Assembly: GCF_007746795.1 (NCBI RefSeq)
Contig: NZ_CP036343.1
Span: 62,001 to 126,000 of the forward strand
Reading direction: 5' to 3'
DNA length: 64,000 nt
Source: Gimesia algae
Lineage (GTDB): Bacteria; Planctomycetota; Planctomycetia; Planctomycetales; Planctomycetaceae
The notes under the pieces are model-generated. The model was not told the DNA's origin. It saw nothing but the letters and a program-made list of their open reading frames with translations, and did not search any database. Position 1 is the stretch's first letter. Each line of letters starts with the position of its first letter. Of the stretch, positions 10,901 through 18,417 are shown piece by piece. The position numbers and the translations under genes were made by a program.

Positions 10901-12679
10901 ATAATCACTGTCATTAATTTCGATCAGGTATTTTCCCGGGAAGAGGGGGGTGGTCGTAAACTGTCCGGCGTCATCAGTCGTGGCGTAGACCATAAACGAA
11001 TTGCGTTGATTCTTCAGGAAGAATGAATTGCCAATTCTCAGATCCAGTTTTGGCAATGGTTTGCCGGTTTTGGGATCGATGACGGTTCCCTTGATGAAAC
11101 CGCCACGCCTCATTTTCAGATTAAACTCTTTCTCTTCAGGTTCTTTGAGTGATACATTAAGGTCACGCCACGATTGGCTATCGGCGGGTACGTATTGGGG
11201 ATGATGGAACTGCACGCCGAAGTGTTGATAAGCACGCTTATCTTCAGGCGTATCATCAAGTATGATCGCAGTCCCCGTCTTTAGAGGATCGAACCGGTAT
11301 TTGCCATCTGCATCTGTGGTTGTTTTCTGACCTCGAAAACGAGTCGCCACACCACTGTAGAGCTGGACCTCGACATCAGGGATTGGCTTTCCTTCGGTAT
11401 CGGTGATGCGGCCATACAAAACCGGTTTTTTCCGAGGAACCGGTTTCTCAGCCGGCTTCGATTCTGCCTGTTGTTTCGGTTCTGTTTCTGGTTGATTCGT
11501 CTGGGCGGACGAGGGAGAAATCAGGCCGACGATGGCCAGTGTTGCACCCAGAATCAACAGACCGAAAAAGCCGCCGCGTGAGACCGGCAGGGGCTCCTGC
11601 AGGGATTCACCAAACAGCCGGGCCACGCGACGGCGAATTTCTGAGGGGGACTTTCCACTGGCAGCCAGTGATGTCAGATCGCTGCTGGACATACTGCGTT
11701 TCGCCAGTTCCGCGACATGCAGCAGTGCCGTCGCATAATTCACGCGCGATTCGAACGTGGAAGTGGAATCGATCTTCAGCTGACAGGTCATTTCATCACA
11801 ACAATATTCCCGCAGCATGTTGATGCGGTGACTCAGATACCAGAACGCGGGATTGAAAAACAGAATCGCTTCCGTAAACCGCTGCAACAGATTGACCCAC
11901 AGATCGAAGCGGCGGATGTGAGCCAGTTCATGCGCAAGAATCAGTTCCAGTTCGTCGGTAGTGAGTCCACTGATGGTAGAGGCGGGCAGCAGGATCATTG
12001 GTCGCAGAATGCCGCTGACGCGGGGCACAATAATCTGTTCGCTGCGGGCCAGCACGGGAACCACTTTCAACGACCACTTCTGGGAAAGGTGGCGTAATGA
12101 ATTGACGAGCGGACCCGCGGTAATTCGTTCGGCCGTCGCGCCGAGTCTCTGCACGCAGATACTGGAGATAATCAGTCGGAATAACATAAAGGCGACTCCC
12201 GCGACGTAGCAGGCGACGATCCAGGTCGACAGCCAGAGCCAGTCCTGAGATCGAGTTGCGGGAGACGCCTTGGTATCCACTGGCGGAATATCGGCTACAG
12301 ATAACGTCGTGTTTGTCGCTGGTATCGATGGTTCCGTATCTGGCCGGTGTTCTATCATTTCAGGAGTGACTGGAACCGGAGCGGTAGCGCGCGGCTTTGC
12401 CAGCGGTGGGAAAGTGTCAGTTTTAGCGGGAGCCTGACGGACAACAACGGGTTCGGAAGCAGACAGACCCACGAGCATAAATGTGACAGGAATCGCCAGT
12501 ATCGCGAAGAGTAATGCCGCGACGTGCAGCACATAATGCCGTTCCACGGTGTTCTTCTGCCAGCAGCGTTCAGCGAGCCAGAGCAGACCGGCGAGCAGGG
12601 AAACCTGCCAGATCGAATGCAGGAGTGTCAGACAAAGGCGGCTGCTCAAGGCGGGGTCAAGGAGCGAATTCCAGATCAT
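7994..12679 (-). CDS. BlaR1-like M56 peptidase fused to a giant carboxypeptidase-regulatory ectodomain
   Basis: 1561 residues. Residues 20-75 and 147-175 contain three membrane segments; the M56 metallopeptidase core follows with H250-E-L-A-H254 and downstream EYCCDE (about 291-296), the family's third zinc ligand region. A fourth membrane helix at about 370-390 (GGFFGLLILGATLAIVGLI) leads outward to about 1150 residues of beta-sandwich repeats. Family knowledge: BlaR1 proteins sense an external ligand and cleave a BlaI repressor. Here the usual penicillin-binding sensor is replaced by the repeat module, so the signal is probably not a beta-lactam (inference). Its start overlaps the repressor stop in ATGA, giving translational coupling. 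Both genes should be self-regulated through the operators at 13122-13196. Confidence 0.9.
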   Translation of the reverse strand: MIWNSLLDPALSSRLCLTLLHSIWQVSLLAGLLWLAERCWQKNTVERHYVLHVAALLFAILAIPVTFMLVGLSASEPVVVRQAPAKTDTFPPLAKPRATAPVPVTPEMIEHRPDTEPSIPATNTTLSVADIPPVDTKASPATRSQDWLWLSTWIVACYVAGVAFMLFRLIISSICVQRLGATAERITAGPLVNSLRHLSQKWSLKVVPVLARSEQIIVPRVSGILRPMILLPASTISGLTTDELELILAHELAHIRRFDLWVNLLQRFTEAILFFNPAFWYLSHRINMLREYCCDEMTCQLKIDSTSTFESRVNYATALLHVAELAKRSMSSSDLTSLAASGKSPSEIRRRVARLFGESLQEPLPVSRGGFFGLLILGATLAIVGLISPSSAQTNQPETEPKQQAESKPAEKPVPRKKPVLYGRITDTEGKPIPDVEVQLYSGVATRFRGQKTTTDADGKYRFDPLKTGTAIILDDTPEDKRAYQHFGVQFHHPQYVPADSQSWRDLNVSLKEPEEKEFNLKMRRGGFIKGTVIDPKTGKPLPKLDLRIGNSFFLKNQRNSFMVYATTDDAGQFTTTPLFPGKYLIEINDSDYQDEFRYPKIGSAQVEAGNTTELQLTSSAEKIFQDPFQITGTAKADDGKSMIYGGVGIRLVNSDKHVRTRGGGIDGKNSFGIRFGPINRVEASETSPYGVGTHDVELFGQNQRFGHKLISRTPSEPLRITDDPNQPELEDGIRYIHPDKPVHFELVYARDPKMTRQFRLNVVDPDGKPIPDTTVEIRSDPAPKPDQIIRGQFLRDATYGPFVKTNAKGTLLFRIPHHMKRFNLSIKAPGYAPYWASWSSSIIPDEFTAILDAGWKVGGIIVDEAGKPIAGANISPSVNFKKRPGDTSRLGVGTKIITDDKGQWHFDYVPASKAEVHIDIDHPDYRPWRQRVARSEFEVKANASPSGKITLEEGLNITGSVTDENGKPIAGALVRTKFVNDIRKATTDEFGVYLISGCEPKLTRVAVTAKGRAPEVQEVEVAPQMEPVDFSLKPGGKIRVRVVDENGKGIPKASIYFQRWRGAWYNLFEFDNVNHYTDKNGIWEWDEAPLDEFQADICRPGGMQLANQKLLARAEEYVFHPPKALVISGNVIDAVTKQPIKKFRVTPGAERDNSRTRLSWNSSDSFTASDGKYQLRITRGESAHFVRIEADGYEVATSRAFKPNEESVSYDFALKPARDIAATILTAEGKPAAAAEIAVGIAGSQISIRQGRLGTRQTYATVLKSDEAGHFGIPPRNEPFQLIILHPAGFAYLKSETGPIPDPIQLTPWARIEGTFTIGKQPAAGVKLALGLNNGISSSSDEGPSIFTQNEIKTDQNGRYVFDRAFPGQTRVGRSITYMVRQGATEATSAIQIPIELKAGETKALNLGGSGRPVIGKLKPSETHTGNVVWPLAHLSAHEYFKPPTGMLPLEAINNNPRGFQAWYTAWQKSKDYPAEKVIYERYTEARSKRLDETPRINASVARDGSFRIDDVPPGEYVLSVNFYERENNPGYVGDLHFTVPPVENGFSSEAVDLGTLTLK

Positions 12680-13074
12680 TGCTGTTGCTCCTTTGCTTTG
12701 CGGGCGATGAGCTTGCGGAGTGCCGCGAGTTCGTCGGAATCCAGGTCCGCGGTCTCAATCAGATTCATGACCAGCGCTGAAGAAGAGCCATCAAACACAC
12801 GCGACAACAGATCGCCTACGATGCCGCCAGTGACGGCTTTTTTCTGCAGGCGCGGCGAAAACAGGAACGACTTGCCGTCCTTTTTTCGTTTCACGAACCC
12901 CTTGTGAAACATAATGTTAAGTGTCGTGATCACCGAACTGTGTGCCAGCGGTCGCGCGGCCTGTGCTTCAAGTCGCGCCCGCACGTCACGCACGGGCAGG
13001 GGTGCCTCATCCCAGAGGATTTTCAGAATTTCCAGTTCCAGTTCCGTCGGGTGTTCTGATCCGGGTCGCGCCAT
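12676..13074 (-). CDS. BlaI/MecI/CopY-family transcriptional repressor
   Basis: ATG 13074 (MARPGSEHPTELELEILKIL) is preferred to an upstream GTG frame extension because GAGGA sits eight bases before it and BlaI proteins begin at this point. The 132-residue protein has the winged-helix body (TELELEILKILWDEAPLPVRDVRARL in the first helices, then SSVITTLNIMFHKGFVKR as recognition helix and wing) and a C-terminal dimerisation helix ending in AALRKLIARKAKEQQQ. Family knowledge: it binds as a dimer to dyad operators and is removed by proteolysis through the partner M56 peptidase. Its stop overlaps the peptidase start by four bases. Confidence 0.93.
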   Translation of the reverse strand: MARPGSEHPTELELEILKILWDEAPLPVRDVRARLEAQAARPLAHSSVITTLNIMFHKGFVKRKKDGKSFLFSPRLQKKAVTGGIVGDLLSRVFDGSSSALVMNLIETADLDSDELAALRKLIARKAKEQQQ

Positions 13075-13121
13075 CGAAAAGTTCCTCAAACGAAGTTCGG
13101 CAAAATCTCGTCTCAATACAA

Positions 13122-13196
13122 ATCATCTAATTCTATAGATGATGTTACTCAAGGAATCGCGATTCGTCAAGAAATCTTTTAATTAATTAGATGATG
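13122..13196 (-). promoter_or_regulatory. promoter with candidate BlaI operators
   Basis: Read on the minus strand, TTGACG (13165-13170) and TAACAT (13142-13147) are separated by 17 bases, a good sigma-70-like pair upstream of the repressor gene. A perfect 8-base inverted repeat, ATCATCTA-N6-TAGATGAT (13122-13143), covers the end of the -10 box and the expected start point. A second, weaker copy lies upstream of the -35 box, with TTAGATGATG at 13187-13196 and a short opposing arm ATCT at 13174-13177. Autorepression by the BlaI-type protein is inferred from position and symmetry. Confidence 0.65.
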
Positions 13197-13246
13197 GAGG
13201 CAACGCGACCGTATCGACTCGGAATATTAAGGAATGCAGCGGCAGC

Positions 13247-14515
13247 TCAGTCTGCTTTCTCAAGCCAGTCAATTCCCTGTCGAATATTGCCGTAGACGTT
13301 TCCTTTCCAGCCATGACCGCCAGAATAGTCGACCAGAGTGGCGCGCACGTTTGCCTTTTTGAATGTATCCCGCGCTGTTTCTGCCATGTGATACGGGCAG
13401 ACTTTGTCGTCGGGCGAATGCAGCAGATAGAGGCTCCGCTGTTTTGCATTTGCGGGATCAGGGAGCTGGTCTGGCTTAAAGACGGACATGGCAATCAGCG
13501 CGCCGTCAATGTCTGTTTCTTTTTGCAGCAGCGCCGCGTATGCAGCGGGACCTCCTGATGACCAGGCCAGCAGATAAATTCGCTGGGGATCGATAGTTTG
13601 TTTTTCGCTGACATCTTGTTTGACGGCTTTGATCAGTTCCTCCGTTGTAAATTTCATCTTCGCGGTATGACTGGCTGCCGTAGGCCAGACGATTTTTTGA
13701 TCGGAGGTCCATTTTTTTGCGATTGGTTGTGCCAGCACAAAGTCGTCGCGTAGCGCATGCTCATAAATTCGATTTACAAACGGATGAAAATTGGCCGAGC
13801 CGTCACCGCCGGGAAGAACGATCAGCAGAGCACGCGGTTTGTTCGCTGCAGGTTTGTCTTTCGGTGTGATCAGCAGGTACTGTCCCGTTTCCCGATTGAT
13901 TTTGACGTCAATCGCTTTTGCTTTCTGATCGGGTTCTGCAGGAGCCGATTCGCCGGTCAACGTGACTTCCAGATCATCAAACCAGACTTTCCCCGGCCCG
14001 TAGATCTGCAGGCCAATCACAATCTGTTTTGTATTCTCCGGGATCTCTGCAGAGCCGGTGTAGGTTTTCCAGTCATGGTTGGCAGGAGGATCGTCGGCCT
14101 GTTTGGAGCCGATGTAGCAAAGCCATTGATGGCCGAGACTTTTTTGGTTCTCATCCAGGAATAGCGCATCGATGATGGCTTTGGTGGCTTGTTCGGCCCG
14201 CACTTCGCACTGGGCCTGGAGCTGCTGTTTCTCACCTGAATACGGGAGCAGACGGTACCATTGTGCGATGGGAAAATAGCGGCGGGCGGATTTTTGCAGA
14301 GAGAGACTGCGGTCTCCCGATTTCCCGCGTCCCTTATCATAGACATATCTGACTCCTGGCACATTGAAGCCGCTCTGCCAGTCTTCGGGCGCTTTCGTAC
14401 CGGCTTCAAAGCTGTCCTTGAGCAGTACCTCCGGTTCCGCGGAAATAGAAACATTGCTGCTGAACGGGATCAGCAGAATCCAGGCTAAAGTGAAGTAGTA
14501 TCTGGGATTCATCAT
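13247..14515 (-). CDS. secreted alpha/beta-hydrolase (esterase) with N-terminal carbohydrate-binding-like domain
   Basis: 422 residues with a signal peptide (FTLAWILLIPFSSNVSISA). Residues about 30-190 form a jelly-roll-like domain (GKSGDRSLSLQKSARRYFP, KVWFDDLEVTLTG) resembling carbohydrate-binding modules. Residues about 200-420 form an alpha/beta-hydrolase with oxyanion-loop sequence LLIVLPGGDGS, nucleophile in LLAWSSGG (S319, a variant of GxSxG with Ala first), acid at D369 or D370 in SPDDKVCPY, and H401 in YSGGHGWKG. The fold matches phospholipase/carboxylesterase and feruloyl-esterase-like enzymes. An extracytoplasmic ester substrate, perhaps on a polysaccharide, is inferred. The gene lies upstream of the blaI promoter in the same orientation and is probably transcribed separately. 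Confidence 0.82.
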   Translation of the reverse strand: MMNPRYYFTLAWILLIPFSSNVSISAEPEVLLKDSFEAGTKAPEDWQSGFNVPGVRYVYDKGRGKSGDRSLSLQKSARRYFPIAQWYRLLPYSGEKQQLQAQCEVRAEQATKAIIDALFLDENQKSLGHQWLCYIGSKQADDPPANHDWKTYTGSAEIPENTKQIVIGLQIYGPGKVWFDDLEVTLTGESAPAEPDQKAKAIDVKINRETGQYLLITPKDKPAANKPRALLIVLPGGDGSANFHPFVNRIYEHALRDDFVLAQPIAKKWTSDQKIVWPTAASHTAKMKFTTEELIKAVKQDVSEKQTIDPQRIYLLAWSSGGPAAYAALLQKETDIDGALIAMSVFKPDQLPDPANAKQRSLYLLHSPDDKVCPYHMAETARDTFKKANVRATLVDYSGGHGWKGNVYGNIRQGIDWLEKAD

Positions 14516-14599
14516 CGGGCCTTTCTGTTTTCTGAAGGGGCGGCGCGTACCTTGTGCGCAGCAGTATGATGGAATATTTAAAATCAGAATCGATCTCTG

Positions 14600-15577
14600 T
14601 CAGCCGTCATCTAAGCGACTGGAAGGTTCTGGAGTGAGGGTCACAGCCTGATTGTCAGTGGGAACGGTTAATTTTCGTGTTTGCCATTCACCGCCAGGAA
14701 ATTGTATGTAAACGGTCACCTGTTCTCCTGACAGGAAGTGGGGCATGGGCAGAATTCCAGCCTGGTTTGATTGACGGACTACAGGCCGGGCGCTACAGAA
14801 ATAAATGCAATGCTCCTGACCGCTTTGATCAATGCGTTCAAAGGGAAACGCGCTGACTCCCGCCAAAGGCGTTCCTGTCTTCGATTCAAAATGCAGTACC
14901 AGAGCAGCAGATTTCGTCAGTTGAAAGTGAAAGGGATCCAGGGTGCCAGTACGCATTGAGATATATTCGGATTTCAACAGATGCGCGTCGGCGATGGCGG
15001 CGATCTGGACTTCGTATTCCTGACCGGGCGGGTAGACATTTTCGATCAAAAACGTCCCGTCGGGGCGCGTGACTGCGGTAAAAGAATTCTGTCTGAAACC
15101 ATGGGGAGGCCAGGTTTTGACCACAGCCAGTATATGAGTATCACTGAGAGGATGACCATCTTCGGTCACCACAGTGCCTTTGATATCGCCGGTGGTTTCT
15201 GATTTCCGATATCCCGAAGCCGCCAGTTGAGTGTTGTCAGACGAAGGTTTGTTTTCAGACGGGTAATAAATCCAGATCAGCCAGCCCATCGCAACCACCA
15301 GTCCCAGCGTGAGCAACTGATGCAGGCGATGCCACAACAGATGCCGGGAGAGGGACACATCGCAACAATCGTCGACAACCGTTTTGACATCGCCAAACTG
15401 GTCGAGCGCGGTCTGCTGAGACTGTCGGGGATCCATGCCTTCACTGTGATGATCCGCTGCACTGGATGAAAGATGAAACTCGATTTCTTCACGGAGATCA
15501 TGCAATTCACGATCCGCATGCGCGATGAGAGGCAGACGCAGATAAGAGACCAGGGTGCGGAACCAGTGACGTATCAT
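14600..15577 (-). CDS. PadR-associated membrane protein with carboxypeptidase-regulatory domain
   Basis: 325 residues. Residues about 15-85 form a helical domain (HDLREEIEFHLSSSAADHHS, then ALDQFGDVKTVVDDC) of the HAAS/permease-prefix type that typically accompanies PadR regulators. One membrane helix follows (LLTLGLVVAMGWLIWIYYP, about 88-106), then an external carboxypeptidase-regulatory-like module (IKGTVVTEDGHPLSDTHIL) and a beta-rich tail. The gene begins one base after the PadR stop, so the two are translated together. The likely role is a membrane signalling partner for the repressor (inference from family context). Confidence 0.75.
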   Translation of the reverse strand: MIRHWFRTLVSYLRLPLIAHADRELHDLREEIEFHLSSSAADHHSEGMDPRQSQQTALDQFGDVKTVVDDCCDVSLSRHLLWHRLHQLLTLGLVVAMGWLIWIYYPSENKPSSDNTQLAASGYRKSETTGDIKGTVVTEDGHPLSDTHILAVVKTWPPHGFRQNSFTAVTRPDGTFLIENVYPPGQEYEVQIAAIADAHLLKSEYISMRTGTLDPFHFQLTKSAALVLHFESKTGTPLAGVSAFPFERIDQSGQEHCIYFCSARPVVRQSNQAGILPMPHFLSGEQVTVYIQFPGGEWQTRKLTVPTDNQAVTLTPEPSSRLDDG

Positions 15578-15578
15578 C

Positions 15579-15926
15579 TCAGCCCTCCGCCAGATTGGAT
15601 TTCAGAACCAGACCGATCGCATCGACCAGATGAGACCAGGACTGGACTTCGGTTTTGAGTTGCGCGCGGCCGACAGCCGTCAGTTGATAATATTTCGCCC
15701 GCCGATTACTTTCAGATAAGCCCCATTTTGATTGGATCCAGCCTCGTTTCTGCATCCGATGCAAGGCCGGATAGAGCGAACCTTCTTCAATCTCCAGGGC
15801 GCCTTTTGTGGTAACCTGAATCCACTTCGCCACGCCATACCCGTGCCGCGACTGCGCAAGCAGGCTTTTCAGGATCAGCATATCCAGCGTTCCCTGCAGA
15901 AGATCAGCTTTCTGTTTTTTCGCCAT
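15579..15926 (-). CDS. PadR-family transcriptional regulator
   Basis: 115 residues starting at ATG 15926 behind GGGGAGAGA. The sequence follows the short PadR class: QGTLDMLILKSLL, HGYGVAKWIQ, EEGSLYPALHRMQKRGWI and a final helix AIGLVLKSNLAEG. Family knowledge: a winged-helix dimer that represses its own operon until a ligand or partner relieves it. The downstream membrane gene is its probable partner, and a dyad in its promoter (15948-15975) is its probable operator. Confidence 0.93.
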   Translation of the reverse strand: MAKKQKADLLQGTLDMLILKSLLAQSRHGYGVAKWIQVTTKGALEIEEGSLYPALHRMQKRGWIQSKWGLSESNRRAKYYQLTAVGRAQLKTEVQSWSHLVDAIGLVLKSNLAEG

Positions 15927-15947
15927 GTCTCTCTCCCCAAGAATGCT

Positions 15948-15984
15948 TAGGGAAGAGTATCACAGCACTCCCCTAGAATGTCAA
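15948..15984 (-). promoter_or_regulatory. promoter and imperfect dyad upstream of padR
   Basis: On the minus strand TTGACA (15979-15984) and GATACT (15956-15961) are 17 bases apart. Between and across them lies an imperfect inverted repeat, TAGGGAAGAGT at 15948-15958 facing ACTCCCCTA at 15967-15975. The dyad covers the spacer and the -10 box, as expected for an autorepressor site. Confidence 0.6.
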
Positions 15985-16010
15985 GGGAAATGTTTTAGAA
16001 TCAAAGAAAG

Positions 16011-17678
16011 TTACTCACAGGCCGTCAGCAGACGCTGCGCGGTCGTGTAGAAGTACAGGCTGACGTCGTGCAGCATGAGGATTGCCACTTCGTCGAGATT
16101 GTAGGCTTTGTTTTTCTTGAACTGTTTCTGTTTCAGCTGCTTCAGCTGCAACGCGACTGCGACCAAAGGAACCCAGTCTGACTGATAGAACTGCATCAGC
16201 TTCTGCCGCCACCAACTGGTATAAAAAGCGCGAACCACATGTTCCGAAATCACGCTGGAGATCACGAATACGATTCCGTTTAAAATGAGCAGGCAGCCAA
16301 TAATCAAAAAGGGTCCGTTGATGGCATCCCCTTTGAAGACCAGGCCGAGCAGTGAGATCATGACGGATACCGCCAGAAACAACAGGAAGCCCAGTCGGGG
16401 GATTTTGACGGACCGTCGATAGTCGGCTCCACTGTCTTCTTGAGACAATTGCGCGACGAGCTGCCGCGTGCGTTGTTCCAGTGACTCCGGAAATGATTCA
16501 TGGAATCCGGTATTAATCCGTTCGAAGACATCTTCCGCGATTTTTTCCCAGACGATCTGAATGGTTTCACATTCCGTGCTGGTGATATCGAATTCTTCCA
16601 ACAGCTCATTCCGCTGCGAAACCAGCAGCTGCTGACATTCCAGAAAACTCTGATCCGCCTGTTGTTCGCTCTGGGTACAGTAATCCTGAATGGTCTGATC
16701 AATGATGGTTCGCAACGGCCCCCCCGTGAGGAACACTTCCCGCTCCTTTTGATAGACTCTGATCAGATCCAGGAAGTGAAATTCATACTCCAGCCAGGGG
16801 GGCAGCCTGACCAGGTTCGTTTCAATCAGTGAAAAGGTGGAATTCAGCCAGACCGTATCTGCCTTCCAGAGCGCTGCTTTAAGAATGTGGATATAAAACA
16901 CCAGCAGGTGATCGACCTGATGATCGAGCAGGTTCGTTTCACAGGCATCCAGCGTGTGTCGGAAGGTGTGAAACGGTGCGTTTCGCAGCAGGCGGTCCCA
17001 GGCATTCTCGGTCAGATAATAGAACCGGTCCGAACGCACGACGCGCGAAGTGTTGATCAGTAATTCCTCTAGCCCCTCCAGCGCGTCACTGGTGACAAAA
17101 TACTGATGCAGTAGTTCAAAGAGCGCCGGATCGCCCGGGTGCGCTTTCAATCCTTTCAGCAGCCACATCGGGAACGACTGGGAATGGCCTTCCAGCAGAT
17201 CGGACAGAAATGCCAGCGCGTAATATTCGTAAGGCGTTTTCACTGGCAACGTTTTCAGTTCCTGATACAGATCCTGAAGTCGTTCTGCTCTGACACGCTC
17301 ATGTAAAGGCTGCTCATCCGACAGGAATACCGGTTCTGCGTCTTCGTGATCAGTGTTCGCATCCACCGGCGGTTGCGGGGGAACTGCCGGGGACCCCGGT
17401 TTCTGTTGCTCCTGCAGAACTTCCGACCAGTTGAAATGCCAGTCAGCCGTGTTCTGATTCGGCGAGGAAGTTTCTCCATAGCGGAGCGCATCGTCCAGGC
17501 GTTCGTAGGCCGCGCGGATCTTCTGAAATTCGGCAGGAAACTTTTCCGGTTTAAACTTGCGAATGAATGCGTTATAGCTGCGCTTCAGATCGCGCACATC
17601 GTACTTGCCCGACAGACCGAAAAACGGTTCCGGTTGATCCGGTAACAGATCCCATTGTGGATCGCTGGGATCACTCAT
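16011..17678 (-). CDS. membrane J-like protein B, HPD motif replaced by KPE
   Basis: ATG 17678 (MSDPSDPQWDLLPD) is chosen because GGAG lies six bases upstream and the paralogue at 18418-20106 starts at the equivalent residue. Residues about 10-70 resemble a J domain (FFGLSGKYDVRDLKRSYNAF, then RAAYERLDDALRY), but the invariant HPD loop reads KPE. A long helical middle part follows, then two membrane helices (LGFLLFLAVSVMISLLGLVF and FLIIGCLLILNGIVFVISS) and a cytoplasmic tail ending AQRLLTACE. It is last in the hscC operon and pairs with the tail-anchored gene just upstream. A cochaperone-like or docking role for the Hsp70 is inferred; loss of HPD would normally abolish ATPase stimulation. 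Confidence 0.78.
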   Translation of the reverse strand: MSDPSDPQWDLLPDQPEPFFGLSGKYDVRDLKRSYNAFIRKFKPEKFPAEFQKIRAAYERLDDALRYGETSSPNQNTADWHFNWSEVLQEQQKPGSPAVPPQPPVDANTDHEDAEPVFLSDEQPLHERVRAERLQDLYQELKTLPVKTPYEYYALAFLSDLLEGHSQSFPMWLLKGLKAHPGDPALFELLHQYFVTSDALEGLEELLINTSRVVRSDRFYYLTENAWDRLLRNAPFHTFRHTLDACETNLLDHQVDHLLVFYIHILKAALWKADTVWLNSTFSLIETNLVRLPPWLEYEFHFLDLIRVYQKEREVFLTGGPLRTIIDQTIQDYCTQSEQQADQSFLECQQLLVSQRNELLEEFDITSTECETIQIVWEKIAEDVFERINTGFHESFPESLEQRTRQLVAQLSQEDSGADYRRSVKIPRLGFLLFLAVSVMISLLGLVFKGDAINGPFLIIGCLLILNGIVFVISSVISEHVVRAFYTSWWRQKLMQFYQSDWVPLVAVALQLKQLKQKQFKKNKAYNLDEVAILMLHDVSLYFYTTAQRLLTACE

Positions 17679-17724
17679 CGAATGCTCCATTCAATAACAG
17701 CGGCATCACTCTCCCTCTCCGGCA

Positions 17725-18396
17725 TCACAGGCATAAATACAGGATCAATAATACGGAAATCCCGGCTGCTAGCGTGATCAACGTGTATAAGGTTTTTACC
17801 ATCAACGCGATGGCATTTGATTTCTTTGAAGTCGCCGCGAGTTGATTGAGCCAGTCTTTTTCCAGCGCATGCAGTTCCGGAAACTCCTGCTGAACGATGC
17901 GGGCCAGCTTTCGCTCATCTTCCGGGCGGACCAGTTCCAGGTCGAACACGGCGCCTTGCGGTCGGGCAACCGAGGTTGAACGCAGTCGTTCGGCTTCAGC
18001 TGGAGAGGAGATCACCAGCGTACAGAACTGCGCATAGAATGTTTCATGGCCCTCACAACGATGCTGCAGCCGGGTAAAGGATTCGCGTAATGCAGCTATT
18101 TTTCGTAACCGTCCGATGGCAAACGTCAGCTCGGGAAAATCCGCGATGTCGATTGCATTCAATCGTTGCTCAATCACCGAAGTCTTGAAAGACCAGAAGT
18201 GTTTTCGCAGAGTGGTGATCTGTTCGAGGGCCTGCGTTCTGCGTTCTTCATAACTGGAATTCATCGTGTCGAACTGATGAAATTCCGACTGTGGCTGCAG
18301 AAACTGTTTGCGACGGTTCAGGATTTCTGCCGGTTGTTCCAGCGGATTCATCTGCAATATCTGGCTGAGGTATTCCTGCTTTGGTGAATCAGTCAT
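17725..18396 (-). CDS. tail-anchored 223-residue protein B of the hscC operon
   Basis: Starts at ATG 18396 behind GGGAAG. A soluble helical part contains the motif LQMNPLEQPAEIL near residue 14-26, shared with its paralogue at 20135-20806. A single C-terminal membrane helix (LYTLITLAAGISVLLILYLCL) ends the protein without a tail, giving a tail-anchored layout with the bulk in the cytoplasm. No known domain is recognised. Always sitting just before a J-like gene, it is probably its membrane partner (inference). Confidence 0.72.
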   Translation of the reverse strand: MTDSPKQEYLSQILQMNPLEQPAEILNRRKQFLQPQSEFHQFDTMNSSYEERRTQALEQITTLRKHFWSFKTSVIEQRLNAIDIADFPELTFAIGRLRKIAALRESFTRLQHRCEGHETFYAQFCTLVISSPAEAERLRSTSVARPQGAVFDLELVRPEDERKLARIVQQEFPELHALEKDWLNQLAATSKKSNAIALMVKTLYTLITLAAGISVLLILYLCL

Positions 18397-18417
18397 AGTG
18401 AATCTTCCCGATCATTC

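Noticed and set aside
7994..12679. beta-lactam resistance sensor
   Set aside because: The M56 core matches BlaR1, but no penicillin-binding domain or beta-lactamase target gene is present, so a resistance role is not supported.
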